From Zea mays (Eukaryota > Streptophyta > Magnoliopsida > Poales > Poaceae), in the NCBI RefSeq assembly GCF_902167145.1, contig NC_050097.1, forward strand, positions 168,422,923 to 168,486,922: DNA of 64,000 nt. The letters are read 5' to 3'. Made by a program: the position numbers and the translations under genes. This document shows, piece by piece, positions 1 to 12,079 of this stretch. Each line of letters starts with the position of its first letter. Position 1 is the stretch's first letter. The notes beneath the pieces were generated by a model. The model was not told the DNA's origin. It saw only the letters and a list, made by a program, of their open reading frames with translations, and searched no databases.

Positions 1-257
1 GTTTACCATCAATTATTTTAATCCAGGCATTGACATAATAAAACTAGAATCAGCAACTAGGAAACAAACCGCTAGGGCGGTTTTGGTTTTGGCCCCAGGC
101 AACCTTCTTCGATTGCTTCTTCACGAGTCACGACAGAGCATGTAGGTGCGTGCGCTCAGTGTCAGAGATCTGTGCGGCGTCTGTTCGACTCGGCGTCAGA
201 GATTTGTGGGGCGTCAGGGAGATGGCAAAGTAGTTGGCGGAAGTTTCTTAGGATCAG
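1..257. other. Flank left of the CACTA element; no gene seen
   Basis: No coding signal or recognisable element could be assigned. Two short ORFs cross it but are not supported by composition or by any motif. A short imperfect direct repeat around a GCGTCAGAGAT core lies near 160-220. The last three bases (255-257, CAG) are the left copy of the CACTA target-site duplication. Confidence 0.6.
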
Positions 258-290
258 CACTAGTACAAAGAGACTTTATAGTGGCGGTTG

Positions 291-465
291 GTTCTATAGC
301 TGTTTGCACTGCCGTTTTTCAGTGCCACCAGTGCTAGGGGTCATTTCCACTAGCGGTTATTTTAGAACCGTAAGTAAAAATAGCATTTCCACTGGGTTAT
401 TAAGAAAACCGCCAGTGGAAATTATATTTTCACTGACGGTTTTTTTTATTTAGCCGCCAGTGAAA
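291..465. repeat. Left subterminal repeats of the CACTA element
   Basis: Repeated GGCGGTT and AACCGCCAGTGGAAA-type motifs occur in direct and inverted orientation near 290, 345, 400 and 435-470. They match the array at the right end (6743-7017). In the En/Spm family such subterminal repeats bind the element-encoded protein and are needed for excision; the assignment here is by position and sequence similarity. Confidence 0.85.
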
Positions 466-679
466 GTTTTCCCGCCTTTTTTAAATTTTTCGTACTGAAA
501 TTTATATATATTTACACACACAAACATATATATATATATATTGATATTGATAAACATGTAGTATTGATATTAAAAGCAACATGGAATTAAATTCTATCAT
601 ACATTTATATACATCAAAGTCTTTGTTTACAACCATGTATGCATCACACATTATATACATCAAAGTTTTCACGAAAGCT

Positions 680-3035
680 CTAATAACTATCTCGGCTAAG
701 AGATAGTCTACAAATTTCTGTTAGTATTCTAAACTCTGGCAAAGCTAATGTTCCAGAAGAATCGTGATATTTCCCTTCTGCGGGAATGACCTCTTTCAAT
801 ATGAATGTGCACAGGTCCTCAACTATGCCATACAATACACCTTCAGTCAAGTTCTCCGGGCTTCCTTGTTGAAATTGCTGTAAAGGAAGTTTATAAACAT
901 CATCTATTTATACTCAATAATAACACATTTGTATCTTTAATGACATAAATACATACATGACTATTACTAATAATATCTTGCCAGGGTTCGTGATGTATTG
1001 TCCGTTCATTCTCATGAACTCGCACACGTAGAACCCACATAGGATCGATCCGGGTGGTTGCTTGTGGCACTACATAACGGGAGATTGGTTATTTAGTTGC
1101 AACATTGTCCTATGTACGTACATGTATGATATGTATTCATAAGTTCACATACTTACCGGCCAATTATAATGGATGTCTAGTGGCACACTTTTTTTGGACG
1201 TATCGTACTTTCCACCTCGTAGCTTATAAAACCTAAATGCCCTGTGATCTCAAATAGAATCACCATGTTATTCTACAATTCTCATCGATATAAGTATGCA
1301 TGCATAGAAAAGACTTACAGCTCTAAGATGCTGAGGAATTTTGAATAGGCCGAAGGCTCGGTGTGCAAGGAGTCGAGCACCAGCACCTTTCCAACCTTAG
1401 GATAAATGAAGAAGCATATCCAGTGGTCCCTGTACGAATCAAACTTGTGATACATGTGTATTGAAATTATTAATTTTATTTATGCAAAATCACACTTACT
1501 TAAAGTTGTACGGGGCCACTATGGATTTCCTGTCTTGAAATTGAAGCATTGTGTGTCCTATGTAGGTGGCGTATGTTGCTTCAAAATCCTTCTTCAGATC
1601 CTGGATACACACCTCAATTTCTTCGTCCGTTAGTCCCTGTAATGCTTCGTTGTCTTTTTCGATTCTAAAAGTGTGGCTATTCTCGCATATCTTTATTGGG
1701 TTGAGATACCGAACCCTTTTACTGGCACTAGCATTGGGATTGGTACCATAAAGGATCTCCTGCTGATCATGTTGCATTCTGCAACGCACACGTGCATGTC
1801 AGATATTAAAAATTTATACAACTCACTAATAATAACACATATATGTGGAGTATGAGTGACACTTACAATGCAAATATGGTTACAAGTTGCACGTCTCTGA
1901 AGGTTCATCATTAACCACATGTCCTCGAATGCAACAAAGGCTTTTTGATTTGAACCAATAAAAGCATGGGCTGGTATATTGACACTGATGGTGTCGATGC
2001 CAACTGAAGATGCCCGCATGTACCAATCATGCAACCTTTTAATATTAGCCGGGACCTTCATTAGTTTCTCAAAAGTGAGTAGTGGTCTGCCCGACACATA
2101 TTTTTTAGGCACGCTTTTATAATCTGCCTTAGTTGGCTTCTTTATCTTTGCGGCCATTGTCTCAGCTTTTTTGCGGACTCCTCGAGATCGGCCAAATCAA
2201 CAGTGTCTGACGTGAGGCTCCGTCCAATCCCTTTCAAAAAACGAGCTGTGCCAGCAGTGGATTTACTCTTCTTTTTCTTCTCGAACGGGGACACTAATTT
2301 TGGTATAGAAACTTTAGATTTCTTTGATGGTCGTGGATCCCTTGATGGCTGTGGAGAAGGTGGATCCCTGAAGGGCGATGTATGTGGCGGAGAAGGAGGG
2401 TCAGAAAGAGGATGAGGAGCAGCATGTGAAGTTTGAGGAGGTGATGATGGATGTACAATAGGAACAGCAATTTGAGAAGGCGGAGACGGTTGGGCCTGCG
2501 ACGACGGCTGTCGTGGTGGATCAACCAATTCGACATCCCTTCGAGGCCAAAGGATAAAATTCTTGATAGCTTGTCCAAGTGTCTCAATACCTTCGGGCCC
2601 AGGGATGTCTAGCATGTCGTCCTCGGATCCTTGGACGACTGTTGTCACTTCTACCCTACAATATTCTTCTGGAATGTCGTTTCCATGGAACTTGCGTCCT
2701 GGGATCGCAAGGCCTATGGCTACTTTCTTTGTACGCTGATTGTTAATACCATATCTTATAACTAGTATGCATGCCACAGGCCTTGTGATGTCATCAACTG
2801 GATAGCGGACCTTATTTCCCGTTGACGCGATAGAGCTTGGGATGGTCGTACTCTCGGTGGAAGCCGGCGTTTGAGCTGCTGGAATTATTTGCATCTGTGG
2901 AGTGGTCATATGTTGAACAGACATCACACTCGCCATCGCCAATTGTTGCATCAATTCTAGAGGAGGATTCGATAGCATTTCAGACATCAGGCCTTTGAAC
3001 TCTTTCTTGGCCTCCTCCTTAAAATAATTCGACAT
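680..3035 (-). pseudogene. CACTA second gene: grass CACTA conserved domain plus C-terminal Ulp1/C48 protease
   Basis: Read on the minus strand. The upstream ORF (2142-3035) has a conserved block of grass CACTA proteins (KVRYPVDDIT, LVIRYGINNQRTK, then LDIPGPEGIETLGQAI and FILWPRRDVEL), followed by a Pro/Ser-rich stretch. A new frame from 2157 starts MAAKIKKPTK. Downstream exons have GT-AG borders: about 1867-2157, 1500-1778, 1319-1430, 1157-1241, 968-1069 and 680-877, with the stop at 680-682. The exon at 1319-1430 carries the Ulp1 catalytic His in DHWICFFIYP and a LVLDSL motif. The exon at 968-1069 carries the catalytic Cys region, [14 protein letters not shown]. These are the signatures of the C48 SUMO-protease-like fold that CACTA elements acquired. 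Frames do not join near 2150 or near 1895 (indels), so this copy looks inactive. Reconstruction by eye; exon borders are approximate. Confidence 0.8.
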
Positions 3036-3163
3036 CTCTTCCTTGTATCGATCACGTTTCTTGTACAGACCTTCCCATTGTGGTCCGAATCCTTCCTTCC
3101 ATCCTTCCTTAGATAAGATTCCTCGTACACGACCAGGATGCTCAGGGTTACCGAGACCAGCCG

Positions 3164-5754
3164 TTAGAATGTCTCTCTCCCTTTGCGGCTTAAATGTTCC
3201 TTGGCTCTGCTTAGCTGCAATTGCATATATGTTGTTTGCCGCTTCTTTGATAGTGGGATCATCAAAAGATACACCAGACTCAGTTTCCCTTGGTTTTCTA
3301 GCACGGATCCAATTAGCTGTCCTTTCACCAAGTGCACCACAAGGTGCACCATAATATCAAAGAACGATGGAGGGAAACACATCTCAAACTGTGATATTGT
3401 CTCCACTGCGAATTCCTGAAGAGATGCCAACTCATCACGGTCAATTACCTTTTGTGAAATTCTATTGAAAAAGTAGCACAACCGTGTGATTGCCATCTTT
3501 AAAAACAAAGGATTTATAGCCCTGATGGCAATAGGTAGGAATGTAGTCAGCATGACATGACAATCATGTGAGTTGTAGTTGGTGACTATCAGGTCTTTCA
3601 TTGACACAATACTCCGTATGCTAGAGCAGAATCCGGATGGGACTTTCAAATTCTTAAGCCAAACACACATCGCATGTTTCTCATCTACATTGAGATTGTA
3701 GCTTGCTGCTGGGAGATGGTACTTCCCATTTTCTTGAAGAACAGGATGCAGTTCCTTTTTTATGCCTAAATTTACCAAGTCCATGCGTGAATTGAGCCCT
3801 TCTTTTGTTTTGCCCTTTATGTCTAGCAAGGTGCCAATTATGCTTTCAAACACGTTCTTCTGAACGTGCATACCATCGATCGCATGCCGCACATCTAACT
3901 CTTTCCAGTAAGGCAAGTACTCGAAGAAAATAGACTTTTTCTTGAATATAGCCCCCGGAGCTAGTTTGGCATCCTTCCTTGTTTTTTCGTCTTTTGTCTT
4001 CTTCCCGAAAACAAACTTGATATTCCTGACTATTTCAAAAACTCTATGACCTCTATTGTTACCCGATGGAGCAGTAGAATGTAGTTCACCATTATTGTCA
4101 AAGTACTTATCCATCTTTCGCATGTGGTACCTGTGTCCTTCCAATAAAAAGCGTCTGTGCCTCATGTACACTATCTTCTTAGATGCAGTAAGGGACACGT
4201 AAGCAGTTCCATCAATGCATACTGTGCAGCCAACCTTTCCCTTAAACTGGTCTGATAATGTGAAGAGTGCAGGGTAATCGTTGATCGTAACAAAAATAAT
4301 TGCTCTCAGCGTGAATGAATCTTTACGATACTCATCCAACATTTGAACACCCGTTACCCACAATATTTTCATATCCTCCATTAAGGGCTCTAAAAATACA
4401 TCCATATCAACTCCAGGTTGTGTAGGTCCAGAAATAAGGATGGTTAGCAAAATGTACTTCCATTTCTGCATCAACCATGGAGGAAGGTTGTATATGGTGA
4501 GGATCACTGGCCATGTGCTATGCTTGCTGCTCCTTTCAGCAAATGGATTCATTCCATCAGTACTCAGTGCGAACCTAACATTTCTTGGTTCATCGGCAAA
4601 GTCTCGGTGGTTCTCATTGAAATCTTGCCACTGCTTCCCATCGGCTGGATGTCGAAGCTTCCCATCGTTTTTGTGCTCATCAAAAGCATGCCAGCTCATA
4701 AGTTTGGCATCCTCAGGGTTAGCAAACAAACACCTCAATCGATCAACGACGGGGAGGTACCACATCACCAAAGCAGGAATCCTTTTGAGCGCATAATAGT
4801 CTACTTCTTCTTTTTCTTTGCTCGTGGATTTTGAAGTCTTCTTTTTGGCTTTCTTTCGCTTATTCCCTTTAGACACAGATGCAACACACTCTTCCTCTCG
4901 ATAGTCTTTATTCGTCTTGTACCTACTTGCACCACACTTTGGGCAGCTCTCCAAGTCTTTATAATCATCACCTCGATAAAGGATACAGTGATTTATACAC
5001 GCGTGGATCTTCTCCACGCCCATAGTGAGTGGACTGATTAGTTTCTTTGCATAGTACGTGTTAGCAGGCACTTTGTTCTCCTTTGGAAGCATGTCTGCGA
5101 CAATACTCAAGAACGCATCGAAGCCAGCATCAGACAGGCCATATCTAGCTTTTAACATCAACAGCTTTAACACAGACCGGAGCGTCGTGAACTCTTTGGT
5201 ACAACCCTTAGACTCGTCGTACAAAGGCTCTTCTGCTGCCTTCTTCAGGGACTCCATACCTTTCATGAAGAACATCGATGGATCTGTATGACGACACAAC
5301 ATTGCCTCTAACAACTCTGCATCTTCCTCATCCATAACATTTGGCAGAACATGGGTTCTTTCACCTTCATTTCCTCCAGCGTAACCATGATCAGTAACAT
5401 TTGGCACTACATGTTCGCTCTGTGGAAGAGGTTGTTGTGTCTCGTGAACGAACTGAAAGCTGTCGTCGATGTTCGTAGGGTTTCCAGCTGTATAAGGCGA
5501 AGAGCTACCCTCTTCATGCTTTGTCCAAATTATGTAATCCTTCACAAAATCCTCGGCATACCAGATGAGATATGATTTGTTCTGTGTCATCAAATACAAC
5601 AGCATTTTTTGCAGTCCGTGCATGGACAATATATGTGCTTTGTCTTTGTTCTCGAAGCATGGTTCGTAGCGACAACAATAAACCTATGGACCTCAGATAT
5701 GTATGATGGATCTAGCCTTGATAAGTTATACATCCAGGATATCCTCTTCATCAT
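3164..5754 (-). pseudogene. TNP2-type CACTA transposase, frameshifted and C-terminally truncated
   Basis: The N-terminal transposase-associated domain is visible from about 5754 (RISWMYNLSRLDPSYISEV, then the zinc-binding CPCTDCKK). Its frame is lost at a run of six A (minus strand) near 5610 and again at a T run near 5555; each fits a one-base slip. The rest is open to 3164. It contains the CPKCGASRY zinc motif and the TNP2 core (LMSWH..., RFALSTDGMNPF, YNLPPWLMQKWKYILLTILI, GVDMDVFLEPLMEDM, YLPYWKELDVRHAIDGMHV, NVFESIIGTLLDIKGKTK). The DUF4218-like part starts (SFFDIMVHLVVHLV) but runs into unrelated sequence, so the protein ends early. It would act on the element ends in the nucleus if intact. 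Confidence in family is high; the copy is clearly dead. Confidence 0.92.
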
Positions 5755-5857
5755 CACTTGTAAAAAAAGTAACATAAAACACAGAAGAACACAAATTGGC
5801 AAGAGAAACATATACCAATATTTCCTAACAACTAAATATATCGTGGATAAAGAAAAT

Positions 5858-6740
5858 TGGCAAAAGAAACATGAACAACCTTTCTTAGCGACCTTCTTCC
5901 AAAAAATAAAGATCAAAACCTCCCCCTTGTATTTTGTGAAATCTGGCCTTCCGATGAAAGTTGGGCTGCGCGCGAGCTACACAGTTTTTGTCGGGAAGGA
6001 TGAAGGGGTATTTATACAACAAAGGTCATAGGCGGTTGGATTAGGCAACCTAACTACTTTATCTCTAACACATGGTGAAATCCTAGATCCAAAATGTGGC
6101 TAAAATGGAGGAAAAATGAACAAAATTTGGCAAAAGAAACATAAGCCAAACTTTTCTAGCAACTAATAAACAAAAAATCTTAATACCCAAACCTATCTCT
6201 AACACATGGTGAAAGCCTAGTTTCAAAATGTAGTTAAAATTGAGCAAAAATGAACAATAATTGGCAATTGAAACATAATTAAACCAACCTTTCATAACAA
6301 TTAATAAAACAATCTTAATTACCAAACCTATCATCCTCCCTCTCCATACAACACATTCACCATTCATTAAGCAACTAAATATGTGTCATGGATAAACTGA
6401 TTTGAGAACTAAACATGAAAAAGGAGAGGGAATAGACAAAATCTAACCATCTTAAGCAACCTCATTTGAGGAAATAGAGAAAATAACCTAGCTATACCCT
6501 TCTCTCTCACATGTAAAACCCTAGATCCAAAATGTGGCTAAAATTGAGCAAGAATGAACAAAAAATTGACAAAGAAACATAAACCAACCTTTCTTATCCA
6601 CCTTCTTCCAAAAAATGAAGACCAAAACCTCCCCCCTTGTATTTTGTGAAATCTGGACCTCCAAAATCGTCTCCAATGGAAGTTGGCTGCGAGCGTACAA
6701 CTCCTGTCGAGGGGAGGAAGAGTGATATTTATAACACATA
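5858..6740. repeat. Imperfect direct repeats in the 5' leader of the CACTA transposase gene
   Basis: A block around 5860-6020 (AACCTTTCTTAGCGACC, then CTTCTTCCAAAAAATAAAG, CCCCCTTGTATTTTGTGAAA) recurs at about 6567-6738. Shorter copies of its neighbouring segment (CTCTAACACATGGTGAAA, then CAAAATGTGGCTAAAAT) occur near 6065, 6190 and 6505. The stretch is upstream of the minus-strand transposase start and has no ORF of its own. Confidence 0.75.
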
Positions 6741-6742
6741 GT

Positions 6743-7017
6743 TCACTGGCGGTTGGCTTGAAAAACCGCCAGTGGAAAACTATTTCCACTGGCGGTTATC
6801 TTAACACAACCGCCAGTGGAATTGGTGTAACAGAACCGCCAATGGAAATTAGATTTTCAGTGGTGGTTCTGTTACACCAACCGCCAGTGGAAATATCCTA
6901 TTTCCACTGGAGGTTGTGTTAAGATAACCACCAGTGGAAATAGTTTTCCACTGGTGGTTCCCAAGCCGGGCCCACCTGGTTTTTTTACTGGTGCGCGGTA
7001 ACTAAAACCGCCAGTGA
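6743..7017. repeat. Right subterminal repeats of the CACTA element
   Basis: At least eight copies of TTCCACTGGCGGTT or its complement alternate in orientation between 6743 and 7017. Neighbouring copies form long near-perfect palindromes (for example around 6775-6840 and 6855-6960). They mirror the left-end array and should be able to fold into hairpins. Confidence 0.88.
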
Positions 7018-7063
7018 TAATTTATGGGTGCCGCAGGCTTTGAGCTCTTTTCTACTAGTGCAG

Positions 7064-7478
7064 GGTAACAAACAAGAAACTGTTAGAGATATGTATAGTT
7101 TTTAAATCCTAACTATTGTAGGGAGATCCCAATTTACTGTTTTAGCGGGCTAAATACAATGAGTTGTTGGAGAATGGAGATGCTCTAAGGCTACTTCTGA
7201 CCATTCCCCCTCCCAAATCCTTCGTATTCATATTTAGATATCCTCTCAACTATTTTTCCCTTTTTTTCTCTTCCTCTCCAACCATTATTCACCTCCCTTT
7301 CACTCTTTAAATGGGCTATTGGACTTTTATATATCAAATTTTGGAGTTTTAAAAACATTACCATATTTATACTACCGTAATACACATTGTTATCTGCTAA
7401 TTAAACTAAAAAATAATTAATTTCATAGTTAAAAGATTTATTAATGAAATGGGGGATTTGAACTAGAAAAAAATTCTA
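7064..7478. other. Noncoding stretch between CACTA element and small inverted-repeat element
   Basis: AT-rich, no supported ORF, no recognised repeat or RNA gene. The first three bases overlap the CAG target-site copy. Confidence 0.5.
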
Positions 7479-7657
7479 TACATATCGGATGTAAACACCA
7501 TCTTTTACGGCCCCTCACATCCACCACGTAGAGGCCCAAAAGACAGATCAAAATTTACAAAATAACCCTTTAGTAATTTGTTTTTCTTTTATTTATATGG
7601 ACCAACAACTAGTTTATGTGAGGGACTGTAAAATAGATTCTTTACATCCCAGATGTA
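7479..7657. mobile_element. MITE-like element with about 42-bp terminal inverted repeats
   Basis: The left arm starts TACATATCGGATGTAAA and ends CCCCTCACAT. The reverse complement of the right arm starts TACATCTGGGATGTAAA and ends TCCCTCACAT. Roughly three quarters of the arm positions match. The element is about 179 bp and has no coding capacity. Superfamily not determined: no clear target-site duplication was found. Confidence 0.6.
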
Positions 7658-7728
7658 AATAATTTTTTTCCTTTGAACTCTCCCTATACAGGGGCCGCTG
7701 GCCTCGTCACCCGCGCGAGGGGCTCCTC

Positions 7729-10700
7729 TATACATGTCCAAAACGGGTCAGCCCATGGTGCAGCCCGGCGCCCGGCACGACAAAGCACAGTTTAGGCCCG
7801 GCCCGGCATGACGGCCGTCATGCCCGTGCCAGCCCAGCTCGATGCACGTGCCGTGCTTGGGCTGCCAGGTGGGCCCGTGGTGCAGGCACGAGCACGCCCC
7901 GCGTACGCCCACGGCACGGCGCCAGCTCGGTCATAAGGTTGAATAAACGCCGCTCCTCTGTCGGCTTCTCCGTAACCCTAGCATCTGTTCTCCTCTCTCG
8001 GCCTCTCTGTCTCCTGTGTCGGTGGCTCGACGCTCGGTGGAGCTTTCCTTTGTGGCCTCGTCTCCGGTGTCGATGGAGCTGTACACCGGCAAGTCGCCAT
8101 TGCTGGTCTTCGTGTCCTGCTCCTCTCCTATCTTGCTCCATCCTCTCTGTGAACTCTCTACATCTCTCCCTCGCTAACCCTAACCCTAAAACTCGATCTT
8201 CGCCAAGCTCGCTCCTCTGCCTCTGCCGTCTGCATCTGGTTGGTGGATCCGGTGCTCCGATGTTGCAGGTAAGGTCTTCTTATTCTTGATCTCGGTCTCT
8301 CTCTTAATCCTAGTCCTAGTCTTCTTGTTCTTGATCTTTTGCTTCGATTCGTTGAGGTGTGCACCGTGTGTGTGTGTGCGCCGCGCGCCGTGAGGAGCCG
8401 GAGAAGCCGATCGAGGCGGTGGCCATGTCCACAGGCTCGGTTGATGACGAGCTCAGTCTCGATGCAGTGGTCAAGGAGCGGAGGCTTGAAGCACAGAACG
8501 AGGCAGATGATGCTCGGTGCCTCCTCCTTGGTACCACCTCAGCTAGTGCCATCGATCTGGACGACACCGGTGCACAAACGGGGATGGGCTCCACAAGCCC
8601 GACGGCCGACGCGAGCACCTCTGTCCCTATGCCTAGTAAACGTTCTAGAAGGAGAGGTCCGACCTCTAAGGTATGGCTGCACTTTGAGGAGGTAACTGCG
8701 ATTCAAAATGGTAAGGAGGTAAGAGTATCTGCCATTTGTCTTCACTGCAAGAATAGCATGTCTGCTAAATCTTCATCTGGAACTAGCCATTTGATCCAAC
8801 ACTTGGATGTTTGCCCTGCTAAGAAAGAAAAGGATATATCTGGAAAACTTAGTCTTTGCTTAAATATAATGCAGATGGATCTGTTAATCACCGGGAGTAT
8901 TCCCCTTCTGTTGCTAGAACTGAGCTTTGTCGTTTAATAGCTAGGCTAGACCTGCCACTTTGTTTTGGTGAATCTAGTGCTTTTCAGGAGTATATTACCC
9001 ATGCCCATAATCCAAGGTTTATTAAATCTTCTAGGCAAACTACTGCTAGAGACTTGATCCGACTGTTTAATGATCGTGTTGAACTACTTATTGAAGTCCT
9101 TAAACATGTTTCATCTGTTGCTTTGACATCTGATATATTGTCTAGTAAAGCTAAAGAGGACTATATAAGTGTTGTTGCTCATTTTGTGAACTCTGATTGG
9201 TGTTTAGAAAAGAGATTGCTTGGTCTTAGACCTATAGAGGTAGCTCATACAGGTCTTAACATTGCTGAGCGTGTTGAAATGGTTGCAAATGACTATAGCA
9301 TTATTGATAAGATTTTTGCCATTGTGCTTGATAATGCCTCATCTAACAAAACTACTATTGATGTTCTGAAACCTGTCTTTGCTGGTTATATTGGCCATTT
9401 GATACCTGCACCTAGTAGGAGTGAGAGTGATTTAAGTAATATATTTTTGCATCAGCGTTGTGCTTGCCATATTATTAATCTGATTGTTAAAAGTTGTTTG
9501 AAACGTTTACAACCATATCTTGAAGACTTTAGGACTGCTATAACATTTTTAAACTATTCAAATCAAAGAATTGCTTCTTATAAACAATACTGCATGAGTG
9601 TTGGTGTTAGACCACGTAAATTTGGAGTAGATATGGATGTTAGATGGAATTCAACATTCCTGATGCTTAAACATTTAGTTCTTTATCATAGCACTTTCTC
9701 TGTGCGGATTAGAACTAATTATCCTTGCAAAGATGATGGGTCTTGTTTGTTGAGTGATCACCATTGGGTTGTTGCAGAAAAAATATTGTCTTTCTTTCAG
9801 TTATTCTATGACTCAATTGTTGCACTATCTAGAATATATTACCCTACATCACCCTTAATGTTGCACCATATTTTGAAAATTGCTAGACATCTAAATGCAT
9901 ACGAGAACCATGAACTTTTAAGAACTGTTGTTGTGCCTATGAAAACCAAATTTCTGAAATATTGGAGGGACATACCCATTCTTTATGCATTTGCTTTCAT
10001 TCTTGATCCTAGAGCAAAGATGAGGGGCTTTCATAAAGTTCTTCAACGATTATCTTCTCTTAATGGGACTGATTATAGTAGATATCCTCCATGTATTAGA
10101 ACCAAATTAACTAAGATGTATCAAATTTATGAGGCCAAATTTGGAGGTGTTTGCTTGACTCCTCAACCACAGTCAGGTAGTGGTTCTAGTAAGGCCATAG
10201 AGGCATGGGATGATATATATGGTGATGATGAAAGTTATAGCAATACTGGTACATGCGGTACATCTGGTACATCTACTGGTTTATCTGAGTTAACTTCTTA
10301 CCTTGGCAGTGACACCGAAACTAAATTTGGGCCTGATTCAACATTCTTATGTGGTGGCAACGCCACAATCAAACTTATCCTATTCTTTCTATACTAGCTA
10401 AAGATGTTATGACTGTCCCTATTTCTACAATATCTTCAGAATCTACTTTCAGTCTAGCTAGCAGGGTGCTCGAGGAGCGATGACGATGGTTGACGACAGA
10501 CATGGTGGAGGTGCTCTCCTGTATCAAGGATTGGGAGTTGGCTGACCAGCACAAGCAACATACTGTGGAGAAGGAAACCAAAGACCTAGAAGCAACCTTT
10601 GAGGATATGTACCTAGATGATGAGCAACAAGTATCACCAGGGAACAAAAGAAAGGAAGCAGCACCACAGAGTTCAAGAAGGACTAAACTATGAACTTATT

Positions 10701-11240
10701 CTCTCTTTCGGTTTCTACCTATTTATGTTCTCTACTTCTCTTATCTGTAATATGCTCATATGGACTGAACACTGAACTATGAACTTATAAATACTTTAAG
10801 GAGCTGGTTGTACTCTTTTCCTTCCTAGGGTTTTCTCATGAAATGTGAGTTTTTACCTAGGAAGGTTTTTAATGAGGCAGCATTGCACTAAGGCTCCAAA
10901 ACATTTAAAGACTATTTTGTAGCCTATTTGCCTTGTCCTATGTTGGTTTGAATGACTAGTTGGATAATGGATTGAATTTATGTTCAGTTTTGATGTGAAT
11001 GTAATGTTTTCTGTTAAATTTGATGTATTATGTGTATTAGGTTTCTGGGCCCGAGCCTGGCACAGCACTAACGGGCTGGCCGTGCCCCCGGCCTGGCCCG
11101 ATTAACATTGGGTGTGTCGTGCCTGGGCAGTAAGTTTGGCCCACGTGCTAGCCCGGCCCGGCCCGTGACACTGGCGTGTCGTGCCGTGCCCAGCCGTGCC
11201 CATGCCGGGCTGGTTCGGCACACCCATTTGGACATATATA
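7729..11240 (+). mobile_element. hAT-superfamily DNA transposon, 3.5 kb
   Basis: The terminal inverted repeats are TATACATGTCCAAA at 7729 and its near-complement TTTGGACATATATA ending at 11240 (one mismatch). The 8-bp target-site duplication GGCTCCTC is perfect (7721-7728 and 11241-11248), which is diagnostic for hAT. Subterminal regions (7740-7930 and 11040-11215) are rich in GCCCGGC/GGGCCG-type repeats in both orientations. The single gene inside is a BED-finger hAT transposase. Confidence 0.95.
8425..10693 (+). pseudogene. hAT transposase (BED zinc finger, DUF4413-type core, hAT dimerisation domain), broken
   Basis: The start ATG at 8425 begins MSTGSVDDELSLDAV. The BED finger follows (SKVWLHFEEV, then CLHCKNSM and HLIQHLDVC). 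The core runs from about 8856 to 10335 with LTSDILSSKAKEDYISVVAHF, KIFAIVLDNASSN (catalytic Asp region), HQRCACHIINLIVK, DMDVRWNSTFLMLKHL and AFAFILDPRAKMRG. The C-terminal dimerisation domain lies at about 10338-10540 (YPILSILAKDVMTVPIST, then FSLASRVLEE). Breaks: a one-base slip in the A run at 8844-8847 with TAG at 8850-8852 where the family has Gln; a one-base loss near 10338; and TGA at 10481 in place of an Arg codon. The protein would cut and join hAT ends if intact; it is inactive here. Confidence 0.93.
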
Positions 11241-11424
11241 GGCTCCTCGAGCTTGCGTCGTTGGACGGTGGGAGGGTGTATGGCACCCCTATTCCGTCAG
11301 GGGGCCATAGACGAGGGGGAATCCTTGGAGCCACCCTAAACATGTCTGACACACTAAATTTATCTACTTCAACAGCTATTTCCTTCTCTTTGTCTCTACT
11401 ACGCACCGGAAGTCGTCATCGATA

Positions 11425-11719
11425 GTGGCCACAGTGGCGCCAAGAGACAAGGTGTGGTCCGGCGACACCGCGCACGCGGAGGAGGAGAAGGCGCACCTAT
11501 GCTCGCTTTGCCTCCGCATGTTCCTGTCAAGGCAGGCGCTAGGCGGGCACAAGCGGCTACACTACAAGGGCGGCGATGGCGTCGGGGCCAAGGAGGACCA
11601 ACAAGGCTCACGCAGTCGTGGTACCGACGGTCGTGCTACGAGACTTCGACCTTAACCTGCCGGTCGAGGGCGCATTGCCGGAGGCCAAGAGGGCTTGGAC
11701 GATGTTGTTCGTTGTCTAA
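11425..11719 (+). pseudogene. C2H2 zinc-finger (ZAT-like) gene fragment with C-terminal EAR motif
   Basis: A plant-type C2H2 finger is clear at about 11491-11562: CSLC, twelve residues with the plant signature QALGGH, and HKRLH. This is typical of ZAT/STZ-like stress regulators. About 15 residues later the frame is lost by an indel. In the adjacent frame the sequence gives LRDFDLNLPVEGALPEAKRA and stops at 11717-11719. DLNL is the EAR repression motif, and its placement near the C terminus fits the family. No ATG-started N terminus or first finger is visible, so only the last third of a host gene seems present. It lies right beside the hAT insertion and just before the outer LTR element, whose insertion at 11861 would sit in the 3' flank of the gene. 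It could be a dying host gene or a captured fragment. Confidence 0.75.
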
Positions 11720-11923
11720 TGATTCGTCGGTCATTCCAACGATGGTGGGAGATGCATGGTGGTCTAGGTTTTGATGGTGCTAGGGAATTGTTTTGTAGGT
11801 TTAATTTCTGTGGGGACTGATCGCTTTGTTAATTTTGGTTGCGTTGTGTGACGTCGGTTGCTGTAACACCATAAAAAATCATTAAATAAAAATAATACAT
11901 TTAGTTATTAATGATATTGATGG

Positions 11924-12065
11924 TGTTAGACTAACCCGTCTAGGGTTTGGGGTCTTCCCCGTGTAATGTCCATCTCACCCCTCTGTAATGGGCCTGACCC
12001 AGTTTACTCAGCCTATTAATATATCGCCCAACCCCTTTTAGGGTTTGGGGGTTCACATTCCAACA
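11924..12065 (+). repeat. 5' LTR of the nested copia element
   Basis: 142 bp, TG...CA ends; three mismatches to the 3' LTR. It is unusually short for a copia LTR. Confidence 0.95.
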
Positions 12066-12079
12066 TGGTATCAAAGCCT
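12066..12079 (+). other. Primer-binding site of the copia element
   Basis: TGGTATCAAAGCCT directly follows the LTR. It resembles the initiator tRNA-Met 3' complement TGGTATCAGAGC with one mismatch. Confidence 0.85.

Larger units (their letters stand above)
258..7060 (-). mobile_element. CACTA (En/Spm-type) DNA transposon, 6.8 kb
   Basis: The left terminus reads CACTAGTACAAAG at 258 and the right terminus reads TTTCTACTAGTG ending at 7060. These are the CACTA terminal inverted repeats of grass elements. The 3-bp target-site duplication CAG is present on both sides (255-257 and 7061-7063). Both ends carry subterminal arrays of a TTCCACTGGCGGTT-like motif in both orientations, as expected for transposase-binding repeats. 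Two genes lie on the minus strand: a TNP2-type transposase (first) and a Ulp1-like gene (second). Both are frameshifted, so the copy is probably non-autonomous. Its ends are intact, so it might still be moved in trans (inference). Confidence 0.95.
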
